Source: JAFCCL01 sp041645325 | GTDB taxonomy: Archaea; Iainarchaeota; Iainarchaeia; Iainarchaeales; GCA-2688035 | DNA: 47,472 bases | Direction of reading: 5' to 3' | Assembly (NCBI GenBank): GCA_041645325.1 | Contig: JBAZQI010000005.1 | Coordinates: 1-47,472 of the forward strand | In this document: piece after piece, positions 1 to 6,268 of the stretch | How the letters are laid out: the number at the start of each line of letters is the position of its first letter | Numbering within the stretch: the stretch's first letter is position 1 | Translations under genes and position numbers: made by a program | The notes under the pieces: model-generated | Databases searched by the model: none | Told to the model about the DNA's origin: nothing | The model's input: only the letters and a program-made list of their open reading frames with translations

Positions 1-32
1 CAACAGGCATGCTATCCGATTAAGGAAAAGGG

Positions 33-42
33 GTTAAAAAGC
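33..42 (+). promoter_or_regulatory. Candidate box A for tRNA-Thr
   Basis: GTTAAAAAGC lies 31-40 bases upstream of the mature tRNA 5' end, the expected distance for an archaeal TATA element. Nothing else is supported in bases 1-72. Confidence 0.35.
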
Positions 43-72
43 ATTTCCCCAAAAACATTCTTTTACTTGCAT

Positions 73-212
73 GCCCTGGTAGCTCAGCTTGGTAGAGCAC
101 GAGTTTCGTAAGGCCTTTTCTTAGGAAGAAAAGCCCTGGGAAAAGAACGTTTTGCTTCGCAAAACGACGTCGAACAAACTCGGGGTCGAGGGTCCAAATC
201 CCTCCCAGGGCT
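73..212 (+). tRNA. tRNA-Thr (anticodon CGT) with a 66-nt intron
   Basis: Acceptor arms GCCCTGG (73-79) and CCAGGGC (205-211) pair perfectly, with discriminator T212. The D arm is GCTC/GAGC. Anticodon stem CGAGT (100-104) pairs with ACTCG (178-182), giving anticodon CGT at 107-109. The T loop reads TCCAAAT, with C in place of the usual T55. The intron is 111-176, after position 37. The junctions fit bulge-helix-bulge splicing: central helix TTCG (105-108)/CGAA (171-174), 3-nt bulges TAA (109-111) and CAA (175-177), each cut after the second base. The intron consists of two hairpins and a GCCCTGGGAAAAG linker, matching the dispersed hairpin family elsewhere in the window. Confidence 0.93.
111..176 (+). 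repeat. tRNA-Thr intron made of hairpin-module repeat
   Basis: The intron contains a perfect stem TTTTCTT-AGG-AAGAAAA flanked by GGCC and GCCCTGGGAAAAG, followed by a second hairpin with arms CGTTTTG and CAAAACG. The flank-hairpin-GCCYTGGGAAAA layout is the same as in the repeats at 16580-16613, 19165-19414 and 39717-39790. This indicates that the intron arose from, or was invaded by, this repeat family. Confidence 0.75.
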
Positions 213-300
213 ATTTAGGGGAAGCACCCAACCAGCATTTTTTAGCGGAAGCCTACTCTCTTTCCAGTTCTTAATAAATGGCAAAGCGGATTTCCATACA

Positions 301-1320
301 ATGGCTAGAATTTACTTTGATTCTGACGAAATCCGTTGCAGTTTTTTTGAAAACGTTAAGGCTTTTAGTGGTTCCGAAAGCTGGACGGAGTTCTATCATT
401 ACTGTAATAAAAGAAAAAATTTAATGGAATATTACAGATTTGGGCAATTGACAATGCCCTTGCAACTTTTTGACATGCTGTGTGAAATTCTTCCAAAAAA
501 ATTGGTTGCATTCTTTAGGTCGGGGGCAAAACGTCAGGACGAAAACTGGGGCCGAGTAAAAGCCGGTTTCGCTACTTATAATAAACACAAGTCTATCTTT
601 GAAGAAGGACGAAGCATTGCAATCAAGAAAAACTATTTGCGCCAGTTGAAGACTAGTTTTGACGCGAATATGCCTCTCTCGGAAGAATTGTGCGAGTTTC
701 TAGGCTGTTTTATTGGAGATGGGTTTACAAATAAATGCAACAGAACAGGCCAGATTCAGTTTGCGGGTGACAGTCGGTTTGACAGGGCATACTACAACAG
801 TACCATTATTCCAATAGCGCGTAAGTTATTCGCTTTGAAGTCCCCTTATATTCGCGTAAAGAACAACTCCCTTTGGGTCAATTTTTATTCAAAGCGTTTG
901 TTTGAGTTTCTCACAGAGCGATTTAATATGCCTGCCGGGGTGAAATTTGACAAAGTTATGATTCCGGAGGAAATTCTCGGATCAGAAACAAGCCTGCTTG
1001 TCGCTTGCATTAGGGGCATATTTGATACGGATGGTTGCATTTATTTTGACAAAAGGAAAATTTACAAAGAGCCCTACATTCGAATAGAGCTTAATATGCA
1101 TAATGAAAGACTTATTGAGCAAATATCCTGCTGTTTGAAGGACCTGGATATCAATGTTAAAAAGCTCAGCAATGGATGGCGGCTGCAGATTATCGGAAAA
1201 AAGTCTGTTCAACAATTCTTGGAAAAAGTAGGTTTTTCAAACAACAAGCACAGAAACAGAATCGCCGCGCAATATCCCTCACTAGAAAAAATAACAAACA
1301 AACTCCAACTTAATTCATGA
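301..1320 (+). CDS. LAGLIDADG homing endonuclease
   Basis: 339 aa with two LAGLIDADG helices, LCEFLGCFIGDG (130-141, acidic D140) and LVACIRGIFDTDG (233-245, acidic D242/D244). That is the layout of a monomeric two-motif enzyme that cuts a long DNA site. The roughly 125-residue N-terminal region is not part of the core fold and may bind DNA or be a degenerate intein/intron-associated segment. A TATA-like TTAATAAAT (271-279) is about 26 bases before the ATG, so the mRNA is probably leaderless. It lies between an intron-bearing tRNA gene and an orphan tRNA 3' fragment, a typical place for a mobile endonuclease. Both catalytic acidic residues are present, so activity is plausible. Confidence 0.85.
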   Translation: MARIYFDSDEIRCSFFENVKAFSGSESWTEFYHYCNKRKNLMEYYRFGQLTMPLQLFDMLCEILPKKLVAFFRSGAKRQDENWGRVKAGFATYNKHKSIFEEGRSIAIKKNYLRQLKTSFDANMPLSEELCEFLGCFIGDGFTNKCNRTGQIQFAGDSRFDRAYYNSTIIPIARKLFALKSPYIRVKNNSLWVNFYSKRLFEFLTERFNMPAGVKFDKVMIPEEILGSETSLLVACIRGIFDTDGCIYFDKRKIYKEPYIRIELNMHNERLIEQISCCLKDLDINVKKLSNGWRLQIIGKKSVQQFLEKVGFSNNKHRNRIAAQYPSLEKITNKLQLNS

Positions 1321-1354
1321 TACGGAGTCAAGGGTTCAAATCCCTTCGGGGGCT
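1321..1354 (+). other. Orphan 3' tRNA fragment (candidate attachment site or tRNA remnant)
   Basis: T arm AAGGG-TTCAAAT-CCCTT (1330-1346) followed by an acceptor 3' strand CGGGGGC (1347-1353) and T1354. This is the 3' third of a tRNA. No matching 5' half (GCCCCCG plus D arm) was found in 212-300, and the bases just before it do not fit a splice junction with T at position 33, so it is not simply the 3' exon of an endonuclease-bearing intron. It begins directly after the endonuclease stop codon. Likely readings are an att core left by an integrated element, or less likely the 3' half of a split tRNA. Confidence 0.6.
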
Positions 1355-1526
1355 TAAGGAATAAATGGTTTAATTTATTCATTAGGTGGGGCTAACCTTT
1401 TTTTTAAATCGCCTTTCTTTACCGTTTTACATGGTTGTTTTTCTGAACCTTTTTGTCAAAAATAGTGAAAAAAGTTAATGACGTTATTTTTGGGCATACC
1501 TTTAAAGCCTTGAGAATACCAAAATT

Positions 1527-1549
1527 ATTTATCCAGGAGGTGGATAAAT
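1527..1549 (+). promoter_or_regulatory. Hairpin presenting the ribosome binding site of the 38-aa gene
   Basis: A 9-bp perfect stem, ATTTATCCA (1527-1535) with TGGATAAAT (1541-1549), encloses the loop GGAGG (1536-1540). The loop is the Shine-Dalgarno sequence and the first two bases of the start codon (1548-1549) are in the stem. This geometry suggests that initiation depends on opening the stem. Confidence 0.6.
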
Positions 1550-1664
1550 GGCCGAACAGGCAGCAAAAAGGGTTATTGAATTAAGCGAAAGGGAAGAACA
1601 AGCAAGACTAAGAGCTAGGAATGATTGGTCAATGCGTCTAAACTTAAAAAAAATAGGCCGTTAA
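1548..1664 (+). CDS. Small charged protein, 38 aa
   Basis: The frame opens with ATG after a strong GGAGGTGG site 5-12 bases upstream and encodes a short, highly charged helix-prone peptide (MAEQAAKRV...KKIGR). No family is recognised. Support is the strong ribosome binding site, the hairpin around it and the two hairpins that follow at 1687-1731. It sits in the accessory island and could be a small regulator or a peptide of an integrated element. Confidence 0.55.
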   Translation: MAEQAAKRVIELSEREEQARLRARNDWSMRLNLKKIGR

Positions 1665-1686
1665 TCCTTTTCTTATTCAGGCGCAA

Positions 1687-1731
1687 GGGGCAGCACTACA
1701 TAGCGGAAATGCTGCCCCAGCCCTTCGGGCT
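1687..1731. terminator. Two adjacent hairpins between convergent genes
   Basis: GGGGCAGCA (1687-1695) pairs with TGCTGCCCC (1710-1718), and AGCCC-TTC-GGGCT (1719-1731) follows directly. They lie between the 38-aa gene and the convergent cassette ending at 1773. They may end transcription from either side or be part of a small RNA. Confidence 0.5.
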
Positions 1732-1772
1732 TCAGTAAAAAAGGTTTGCAAGGTTCAGGCAAACAACGGAAA

Positions 1773-2018
1773 TTAACCAAAAGGTTTTTTGACTACTATA
1801 ATCCCGCCACTTATAGTTGCAATCAATGCGGCAATAACATAAATCAAAGTGGGGTCGGGAACATCTGTGTTGATTATTTTTGCTGTTTCTTCACTCATTG
1901 CGTTGTTGTCTACCGCAAGGTTTGTGGTTCCTTGTTGGACTGTGCCGACAACGAATAAACAAATGGATATTACAATCAAGAGGATAACAAACCCAAATAG
2001 AGGTGGTAGTTGAGGCAT
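1773..2018 (-). CDS. Small two-helix membrane protein
   Basis: 81 aa with hydrophobic segments at about 8-27 and 57-75, separated by a polar stretch rich in Asp, Asn and Thr. No family is recognised. It is the last gene of a four-gene minus-strand cassette. Its ribosome binding site, AAGTGATTTGAATG, contains the stop codon of the gene before it (5-base gap), so the two are translationally coupled. The size and topology resemble small membrane effectors or holin-like proteins of mobile elements, but no function can be assigned. Confidence 0.6.
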   Translation of the reverse strand: MPQLPPLFGFVILLIVISICLFVVGTVQQGTTNLAVDNNAMSEETAKIINTDVPDPTLIYVIAALIATISGGIIVVKKPFG

Positions 2019-2023
2019 TCAAA

Positions 2024-2176
2024 TCACTTTCCGAACAATTTCTTAATGCGCTTCCAAAAAGAAAGGTGGCGACTGCCCATTAATGGAGCGTGCCTACCAA
2101 GTTGACCTTCCAAAGAAGACAAATCATCTGAGTCAACAAAGTCATGCATGCCGCCAGTTGTGCTTCTTGAAGCCAT
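2024..2176 (-). CDS. Small basic protein, 50 aa
   Basis: The frame starts at ATG 2176, 6 bases after the stop of the DUF3883-like gene, with GTGATTCAAAATG as coupled stop plus ribosome binding site, and stops at TGA 2024-2026 inside the binding site of the next gene. The N-terminal half is Ser/Asp-rich and the C terminus is basic and amphipathic (SFWKRIKKLFGK). No family is recognised. The tight coupling on both sides is the main evidence that it is real. Confidence 0.6.
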   Translation of the reverse strand: MASRSTTGGMHDFVDSDDLSSLEGQLGRHAPLMGSRHLSFWKRIKKLFGK

Positions 2177-2182
2177 TTTGAA

Positions 2183-2593
2183 TCACGCCAATTTTACTCT
2201 GAATTCTTTAATTCTTTTCGTTATGCCTCTTGCCAGCCTGATATTTGTGAGCTTTATGTGTTCTCTTGCATATTTGTCAATTTCTTTCTTTGGGATTATT
2301 GCAAGTTTTGGCTTTCCAGCTTCTTTTATGTTCACGGCATAAAGGTGGGTTGCCCTAAAACGCAAGCCCGAAAAGGATTCTATGAACTCTGAATTGTAGC
2401 AATCAGGTATACTGTCTTCACTCTTTGAAGCCTTAACCTCAATTAGGCGAGGCAGTTCCTTGCCTTTCAAATCCACGCTTAACAAATCCATTCCGCCATA
2501 GGTCTTATCTGAATGAACATCAAATACGGTTCTGCCTTGTTTCTGTTCGTATTCAATTACTACTTTCAACCCTTCTACTTGTAATGAAACCAT
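2183..2593 (-). CDS. DUF3883-like PD-(D/E)XK nuclease-fold protein
   Basis: 136 aa. Visible motifs are an early VIEYEQKQGR, then GGMDLLSVD (D36), then RLIEVKAS with E52 and K54, followed by an aromatic strand region (ATHLYAVNIKEAGKP). This is the D...ExK core of PD-(D/E)XK nucleases in the order seen in DUF3883 (NOV C-terminal) proteins, common in restriction and defence loci. The start has AAGTGATTTGAATG, the same binding-site form as the downstream genes. It follows the Mrr-type gene by 27 bases, so the cassette holds two nuclease-fold proteins. Family call moderately sure; target unknown. Confidence 0.65.
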   Translation of the reverse strand: MVSLQVEGLKVVIEYEQKQGRTVFDVHSDKTYGGMDLLSVDLKGKELPRLIEVKASKSEDSIPDCYNSEFIESFSGLRFRATHLYAVNIKEAGKPKLAIIPKKEIDKYAREHIKLTNIRLARGITKRIKEFRVKLA

Positions 2594-2620
2594 TCAAATC
2601 ACTTACTCTTTTTTCTTTTC

Positions 2621-3784
2621 TTATTGCATCAAATATTTTTTGACCATCTGGTGCAAAATATGTTTGTTCCATAATTCAACTGGTGTTTCACTGGCCTGGT
2701 GTTCTGCTTGCACTGTGAAATCGGAAGTTGTTACAACAATACCTTTGTTGGCTTTGACATCTTTCAATTGCATAGCCCCCAATAATCGTTGAATATCTCG
2801 ATTTCCAACATTATTTCCTGCTGCAAATTGCTTGACCTGAATTGCAATTACATCCTTCCCTTTCCGTGCGATAACATCTATCCCATAGTCACCAGTTTTC
2901 TTTGTTACTTTAGTTTCATAACCCATGGCATCGAACAGTTTAGCTACAAATTCTTCAAACTCATACGGCGTCAATTCCTTAAAATTGTTTTCTAAGCCGA
3001 TTTCTAAAGCTTTTCTTCTCTGTGCTTCTTTTATTGGAATCCACTTGTCCTTATATAGTTCAAGACCTTTTGCAGTTTGTTCTTTTTGGAACTTTAATCT
3101 TTTTGCTTCTTTTTCTTGTTGGACTCTGTGCAACCTATGCAACTCGTTTCTTTTTTCTTCTTTAACTTCTTCGATTAATTCTTTAATAGTGTCTAAAGGC
3201 AAATTAGCCGTTGCCCAAAAAGCCGGGTATAATCCAGCTTCAAGCTCTTCGGGTGTTTTCATTATAAGCAATTTTTTTGTAGAAGCAATCCCTATTTGAA
3301 TTTCTTTTTCGCTTAGCTTTGCTACCGCTTGTTTTAGTTCTTCGTCATTCTTATTCATAAAATCACCTGAATTTTTTAATGCTTGCTGCAGCAAGTATTG
3401 TGAAAAGACTTTGTCATTGCTTTGCGATTCAATTGCTACAATAACTCTTTGTTTTAGCCCAAGTTTTTTCCACCCAAGGCGAAGAATTCTAAAAAGGTAA
3501 TATAAGGGCAGAAAAATCCAAGCGAATATCAAAATGAAAATAATGAATAAAAATATTGCTAAGAGTAATAGAAATGGAACAACTGCAAGGTATGGAAGTC
3601 CCATGTTTACCAAATATTCCATCAGAAGCCTTATTGGAGAAGCTACAAAGATAGCAACGGGTACTGCAATAATATGAGCGACAATGATTATTATGCCTCG
3701 TAAAAAAGTTTTTGGGTGCAACACTGTGTATGCATAGAGCTTTAGTAAGTGAATCAGGTTCATTTTCAAGTTAACTTTTGTCAT
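2621..3784 (-). CDS. Membrane-anchored Mrr-type restriction endonuclease-like protein
   Basis: 387 aa. Hydrophobic segments at about 28-50 and 64-100 anchor the N terminus, a charged coiled-coil-like stretch covers about 200-265, and an Mrr_cat domain covers about 271-370. The domain shows LTPYEFEEFVAKLFDAMGYE, the catalytic GDYGIDVIA (D303) and IQVKQF (Q316, K318), then GIVVTTSDFT. The D...QxK triad is the usual Mrr variant of the PD-(D/E)XK site. Mrr proteins cut modified or foreign DNA; attachment to the membrane would place it where DNA enters, which is inference. It heads the minus-strand cassette 3784 to 1773. Confidence 0.82.
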   Translation of the reverse strand: MTKVNLKMNLIHLLKLYAYTVLHPKTFLRGIIIIVAHIIAVPVAIFVASPIRLLMEYLVNMGLPYLAVVPFLLLLAIFLFIIFILIFAWIFLPLYYLFRILRLGWKKLGLKQRVIVAIESQSNDKVFSQYLLQQALKNSGDFMNKNDEELKQAVAKLSEKEIQIGIASTKKLLIMKTPEELEAGLYPAFWATANLPLDTIKELIEEVKEEKRNELHRLHRVQQEKEAKRLKFQKEQTAKGLELYKDKWIPIKEAQRRKALEIGLENNFKELTPYEFEEFVAKLFDAMGYETKVTKKTGDYGIDVIARKGKDVIAIQVKQFAAGNNVGNRDIQRLLGAMQLKDVKANKGIVVTTSDFTVQAEHQASETPVELWNKHILHQMVKKYLMQ

Positions 3785-3797
3785 TGTAAACTAATTC

Positions 3798-3824
3798 AAT
3801 AGTGCTTCAACCACTATTTTAGGC
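3798..3824 (-). promoter_or_regulatory. Leader hairpin and candidate promoter of the nuclease cassette
   Basis: Read on the minus strand, AATAGTG-GTTGAAG-CACTATT is a 7-bp hairpin just upstream of the 3784 start, next to an AT-rich CCTAAAATAG that could serve as box A. It may be an operator or a leader hairpin of the cassette. Confidence 0.4.
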
Positions 3825-3860
3825 TTTCTGATAGGGCCTTCACCGGAAACCTACTAGTGG

Positions 3861-3901
3861 AATAAATTTAAAGGCGTTCAAAGAAAAATAATATAAGGAG
3901 G
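3861..3901 (+). promoter_or_regulatory. Box A and ribosome binding site of the 79-aa gene
   Basis: AATAAATTTAAAGG (3861-3874) is a good archaeal TATA element. AAGGAGG (3896-3902 region) lies about 9 bases before the ATG at 3911, so this gene has a short leader and a canonical binding site. Confidence 0.6.
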
Positions 3902-3910
3902 CAAGCATAT

Positions 3911-4150
3911 ATGACGCGAGAAAAAATTTTAGATACAACCAAGGCATGGGCCGAGGTGAAACGCGAGCCTGGTGATGCTGACATATGTTATGGCCCAAAA
4001 TATGAAAACCAATCACGAGGCCATGTTCATTTTATAAGTAGTACTTGTGGAATGACTATTCCAGTGTACAAAAGAGTGGCAAAAGGAATAGATAATTGTG
4101 TTGTAGGGCAAAACATTCTTATGATTGATGGACACATATTTACTTTTTAG
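3911..4150 (+). CDS. Uncharacterised 79-aa protein
   Basis: A short soluble protein with two Cys-containing strand-like segments (DADICYGPKY and ISSTCGMTIPVYKR), one further Cys near residue 62 (DNCVVGQN) and no membrane segment. No family is recognised. The own promoter and strong AAGGAGG site argue that it is expressed. It is the last gene of the accessory island and is convergent with ftsZ across a shared terminator. Confidence 0.6.
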   Translation: MTREKILDTTKAWAEVKREPGDADICYGPKYENQSRGHVHFISSTCGMTIPVYKRVAKGIDNCVVGQNILMIDGHIFTF

Positions 4151-4230
4151 GCAAAATTCCAAAAAGGTTTGAAAAGGCAATCCCCTTCAGGGGCTAATTC
4201 TTTTTTTTAAAAAAATAAAAACAGGGATTA

Positions 4231-4254
4231 AGCGGGGCAAAAACCCCGCTTTTT
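4231..4254. terminator. Bidirectional terminator between the 79-aa gene and ftsZ
   Basis: AGCGGGG (4231-4237) pairs with CCCCGCT (4244-4250), followed by a T run on the plus strand and preceded by A runs that read as T on the minus strand. A second short hairpin CCCC-TTCA-GGGG lies near 4182-4193. Confidence 0.7.
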
Positions 4255-4278
4255 CCAAAAAACTTTTTCTTCCAAATC

Positions 4279-5367
4279 TTACATGTATGCTATGTCCAGG
4301 GATTTGCCTTTTCCGCCGCCGTATGCTTTTTCAATTTCCGCGTTTTTTCCCACGCCTGTAATGTTGGGGGATTGCACGCCTGTGAAGATTGCCATGATGC
4401 TGAGCTTTTCTGACATGCCTGGGTCTATTCTTGCTCCCCATATTACCATGGCTTTCGGGTCTATTTTGTCGGTGAGCATTTCGCCTATTGCGTTTGCCTC
4501 TCCGAGCGTGAGGTCAGGCCCGCCTGTTATGTGGATGAGCGCGCCTTTTGCCCCGGTTATGTCCACGTCAAGCAGTGTGTTGTGCAGCGTGTCCGCAACA
4601 GCTTCTTCCACCTTGTTCATTGACTTGGATTCTCCGACCGCAATCATGCTCAGTCCCTTGTTTGACATTATGGAGCGCACGTCGGCAAAGTCCAGGTTTA
4701 TGAGGCTTGGCTGTGTTATTGTTTCCGTTATGCCGATGACAGCTGCGGCGATTATTTCGTCCGCAACCTTGAACGCGTCCCTTATCGGGATGTTTGGCAC
4801 GAGTTCAACCAGCCTGTTGTTGTCTATGACTATTACCGTGTCGGAAACCTTGCTCAGTTCCATTATGCCTTCTTCCGCCTTGATTATTCTTGCCCTTTCA
4901 AGGTGGAACGGGTAGGTTACTATGCTGATTACTATTGCGCCCTGTTCTTTTGCAATCTGCGCTATGACCGGCGCCGAGCCTGTTCCTGTTCCGCCGCCCA
5001 TTCCTGCGGAAAGGAAAAGCATGTCAACCCCTTCAAGGGCTTTTTCGAGCTTGCCCTTGCTTACTTCTGCCGCCTTGTGCCCTATTTCGGGATAGCCGCC
5101 TGCACCAAGGCCCCTGGTTACCGATTCTCCTATCAGTATTTTTGAAACGCTGTCGTCAATCATCGCAAGGTGCTGTTTGTCGGTGTTTATTGCTATGAGC
5201 TGTGTTCCCCTGATTCCTTTTTTTGCAAGCCTGTCTATTGTGTTGCAACCGCCGCCTCCGGCTCCCACCACGATCATTTTCAGGTGTTCAGGGCCGTAGT
5301 CGTCTTCTTTTTGTTCTGCCTTTGCGGTTTCTTTTTTTCCGCAGGCATTTTCAATAACGCTTTTCAT
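4279..5367 (-). CDS. ftsZ: Cell division GTPase FtsZ
   Basis: Tubulin-superfamily GTPase that polymerises at the division site. From ATG 5367 the protein has 362 aa: a charged N-terminal tail to about residue 28, nucleotide-binding VVGAGGGGCN (33-42), the tubulin signature SAGMGGGTGTGSAP (120-133) and T7-loop NLDFADV (224-230) needed for GTP hydrolysis across subunits. The C terminus ends KSLDIAYM, like the short tails of archaeal FtsZ1. GGGGTGA lies 8 bases before this ATG; a GTG at 5379 in the same frame would destroy that spacing, so the ATG is preferred. The start is preceded by a long untranslated region with two hairpins. Confidence 0.96.
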   Translation of the reverse strand: MKSVIENACGKKETAKAEQKEDDYGPEHLKMIVVGAGGGGCNTIDRLAKKGIRGTQLIAINTDKQHLAMIDDSVSKILIGESVTRGLGAGGYPEIGHKAAEVSKGKLEKALEGVDMLFLSAGMGGGTGTGSAPVIAQIAKEQGAIVISIVTYPFHLERARIIKAEEGIMELSKVSDTVIVIDNNRLVELVPNIPIRDAFKVADEIIAAAVIGITETITQPSLINLDFADVRSIMSNKGLSMIAVGESKSMNKVEEAVADTLHNTLLDVDITGAKGALIHITGGPDLTLGEANAIGEMLTDKIDPKAMVIWGARIDPGMSEKLSIMAIFTGVQSPNITGVGKNAEIEKAYGGGKGKSLDIAYM

Positions 5368-5395
5368 TTTTTTTGTCACCCCATTCTTTTAAGGC

Positions 5396-5502
5396 AAAAA
5401 AAGCCTGTTTTTTCCGGCTTTTTTTGTTTGCTTTTTAAGCCGTTTTTTAATCCGCCAAAAAACATTCTTTGCTTAAGAATTTCAGCCGGCACTTGTCCGG
5501 CT
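5396..5502 (-). promoter_or_regulatory. Two hairpins in the ftsZ upstream region
   Basis: AAAAAAAGCC (5396-5405) pairs with GGCTTTTTTT (5416-5425), and AGCCGG (5484-5489) pairs with CCGGCT (5497-5502). A TATA-like TTATATAA at 5529-5536 would start the minus-strand transcript near 5505, placing both hairpins close to or in a roughly 140-base leader. The 458 bases from 5368 to 5825 hold no gene that I can support. Other contents are a second AT-rich box near 5640-5650 and a low-complexity T-rich stretch. Confidence 0.45.
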
Positions 5503-5791
5503 CTTTTGATCGGAAGGCCGTATTAGTTCTTATATAAACTTTAATTTAAACCTTCTTTGGGCATTTTTGCGCTGAATAGATTTAAAAGCACGTATTTGAG
5601 ACTTTCCAAAAAAATTTTTGTTATGTAGGGCGCCATATAAGTTTAAATATTTCCTTGAAAAAAGCAAAAAGAATATAAGCAGGGGGCGCCGGGACAGGCG
5701 CACTTCCGCTTTTTTTTGCAAAAACCACACGCTTTTTTTTTTGGGCTGCGCAGCCGCGGTGCAGTTGCCGCTTTCCCCCCTTTTTAGTTTC

Positions 5792-5799
5792 CTTTTTAA
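5792..5799 (+). promoter_or_regulatory. Box A of the Nudix gene
   Basis: TTTTTAAAC ends about 27 bases before the ATG at 5826 and no ribosome binding site is visible, which fits a leaderless transcript. Confidence 0.45.
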
Positions 5800-5825
5800 A
5801 CATTCCTTCACCTAATTTTTTTCTT

Positions 5826-6230
5826 ATGGCTGCAATAGCTGCAATGAAGGCTCTTATTGCAAGGGACGGAAAATTTCTTGCCCTTGAATTGGAGATTGGC
5901 AGGAAGAAAATCTGGGATTTGCCTGGCGGAAAGGTTGAGGACGGCGAAGAGCCCATGAACACTCTTTTGCGCGAGGTCAAGGAGGAAACAGGCCTTGATG
6001 TTTCAGTTGGAATGCCGTTGGGCATTTACTGGTTTAACAGGGTAAGCGACGGTGCCCTTGCCGTGTGCACTGTTTTCAGGTGCGAGGCAAAGCCCGAAGC
6101 AAAGGTCATTTTGCCGCACAAGAGCAATGAAAGCATTGCGAGCAGCAGGTGGCTTTCAAAGGAAGATTTTTTGTCAAAGTCTTTTGACGCGCCCCCTAGC
6201 CTTAAGGCGCTTGTCCAGAACAGCCTTTAA
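5826..6230 (+). CDS. Nudix hydrolase
   Basis: 134 aa with a complete Nudix box, GGKVEDGEEPMNTLLREVKEETGL (residues 34-57), matching GX5EX7REUXEEXGU. The Glu residues bind Mg2+ for cleavage of a nucleoside diphosphate linked to a variable group. The short length and the upstream strand MKALIARDGKFLALE resemble MutT/ADP-ribose-type housekeeping hydrolases; the substrate cannot be read from the sequence. It stands alone, diverges from ftsZ and is convergent with the surface protein gene. Confidence 0.93.
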   Translation: MAAIAAMKALIARDGKFLALELEIGRKKIWDLPGGKVEDGEEPMNTLLREVKEETGLDVSVGMPLGIYWFNRVSDGALAVCTVFRCEAKPEAKVILPHKSNESIASSRWLSKEDFLSKSFDAPPSLKALVQNSL

Positions 6231-6268
6231 CGCTTTTCAAAAACGCTTTTTTTCCAGGCCGCTTTTTT

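Noticed and set aside
212..1354. Reading the endonuclease as lying in an intron of a second tRNA whose 3' exon is 1321-1354.
   Set aside because: No acceptor 5' strand, D arm or anticodon arm matching the 3' fragment exists in 212-300, and the bases before 1321 do not allow a 4-bp central helix with T at position 33.
4165..4200. A possible right-hand copy of the tRNA 3' fragment (CAATCCCCTTCAGGGGCTAA), which would bound an integrated element 1.3-4.2 kb.
   Set aside because: The T loop is absent and the similarity rests mainly on a short C/G hairpin, so it is probably coincidence or a simple hairpin.
4283..5526. Long plus-strand open frames opposite ftsZ.
   Set aside because: They follow from the codon pattern of ftsZ on the other strand and have no start signals or recognisable protein features.
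5530..6025. Minus-strand frames upstream of and across the Nudix gene.
   Set aside because: They overlap the Nudix coding region or low-complexity T-rich DNA and lack start signals.
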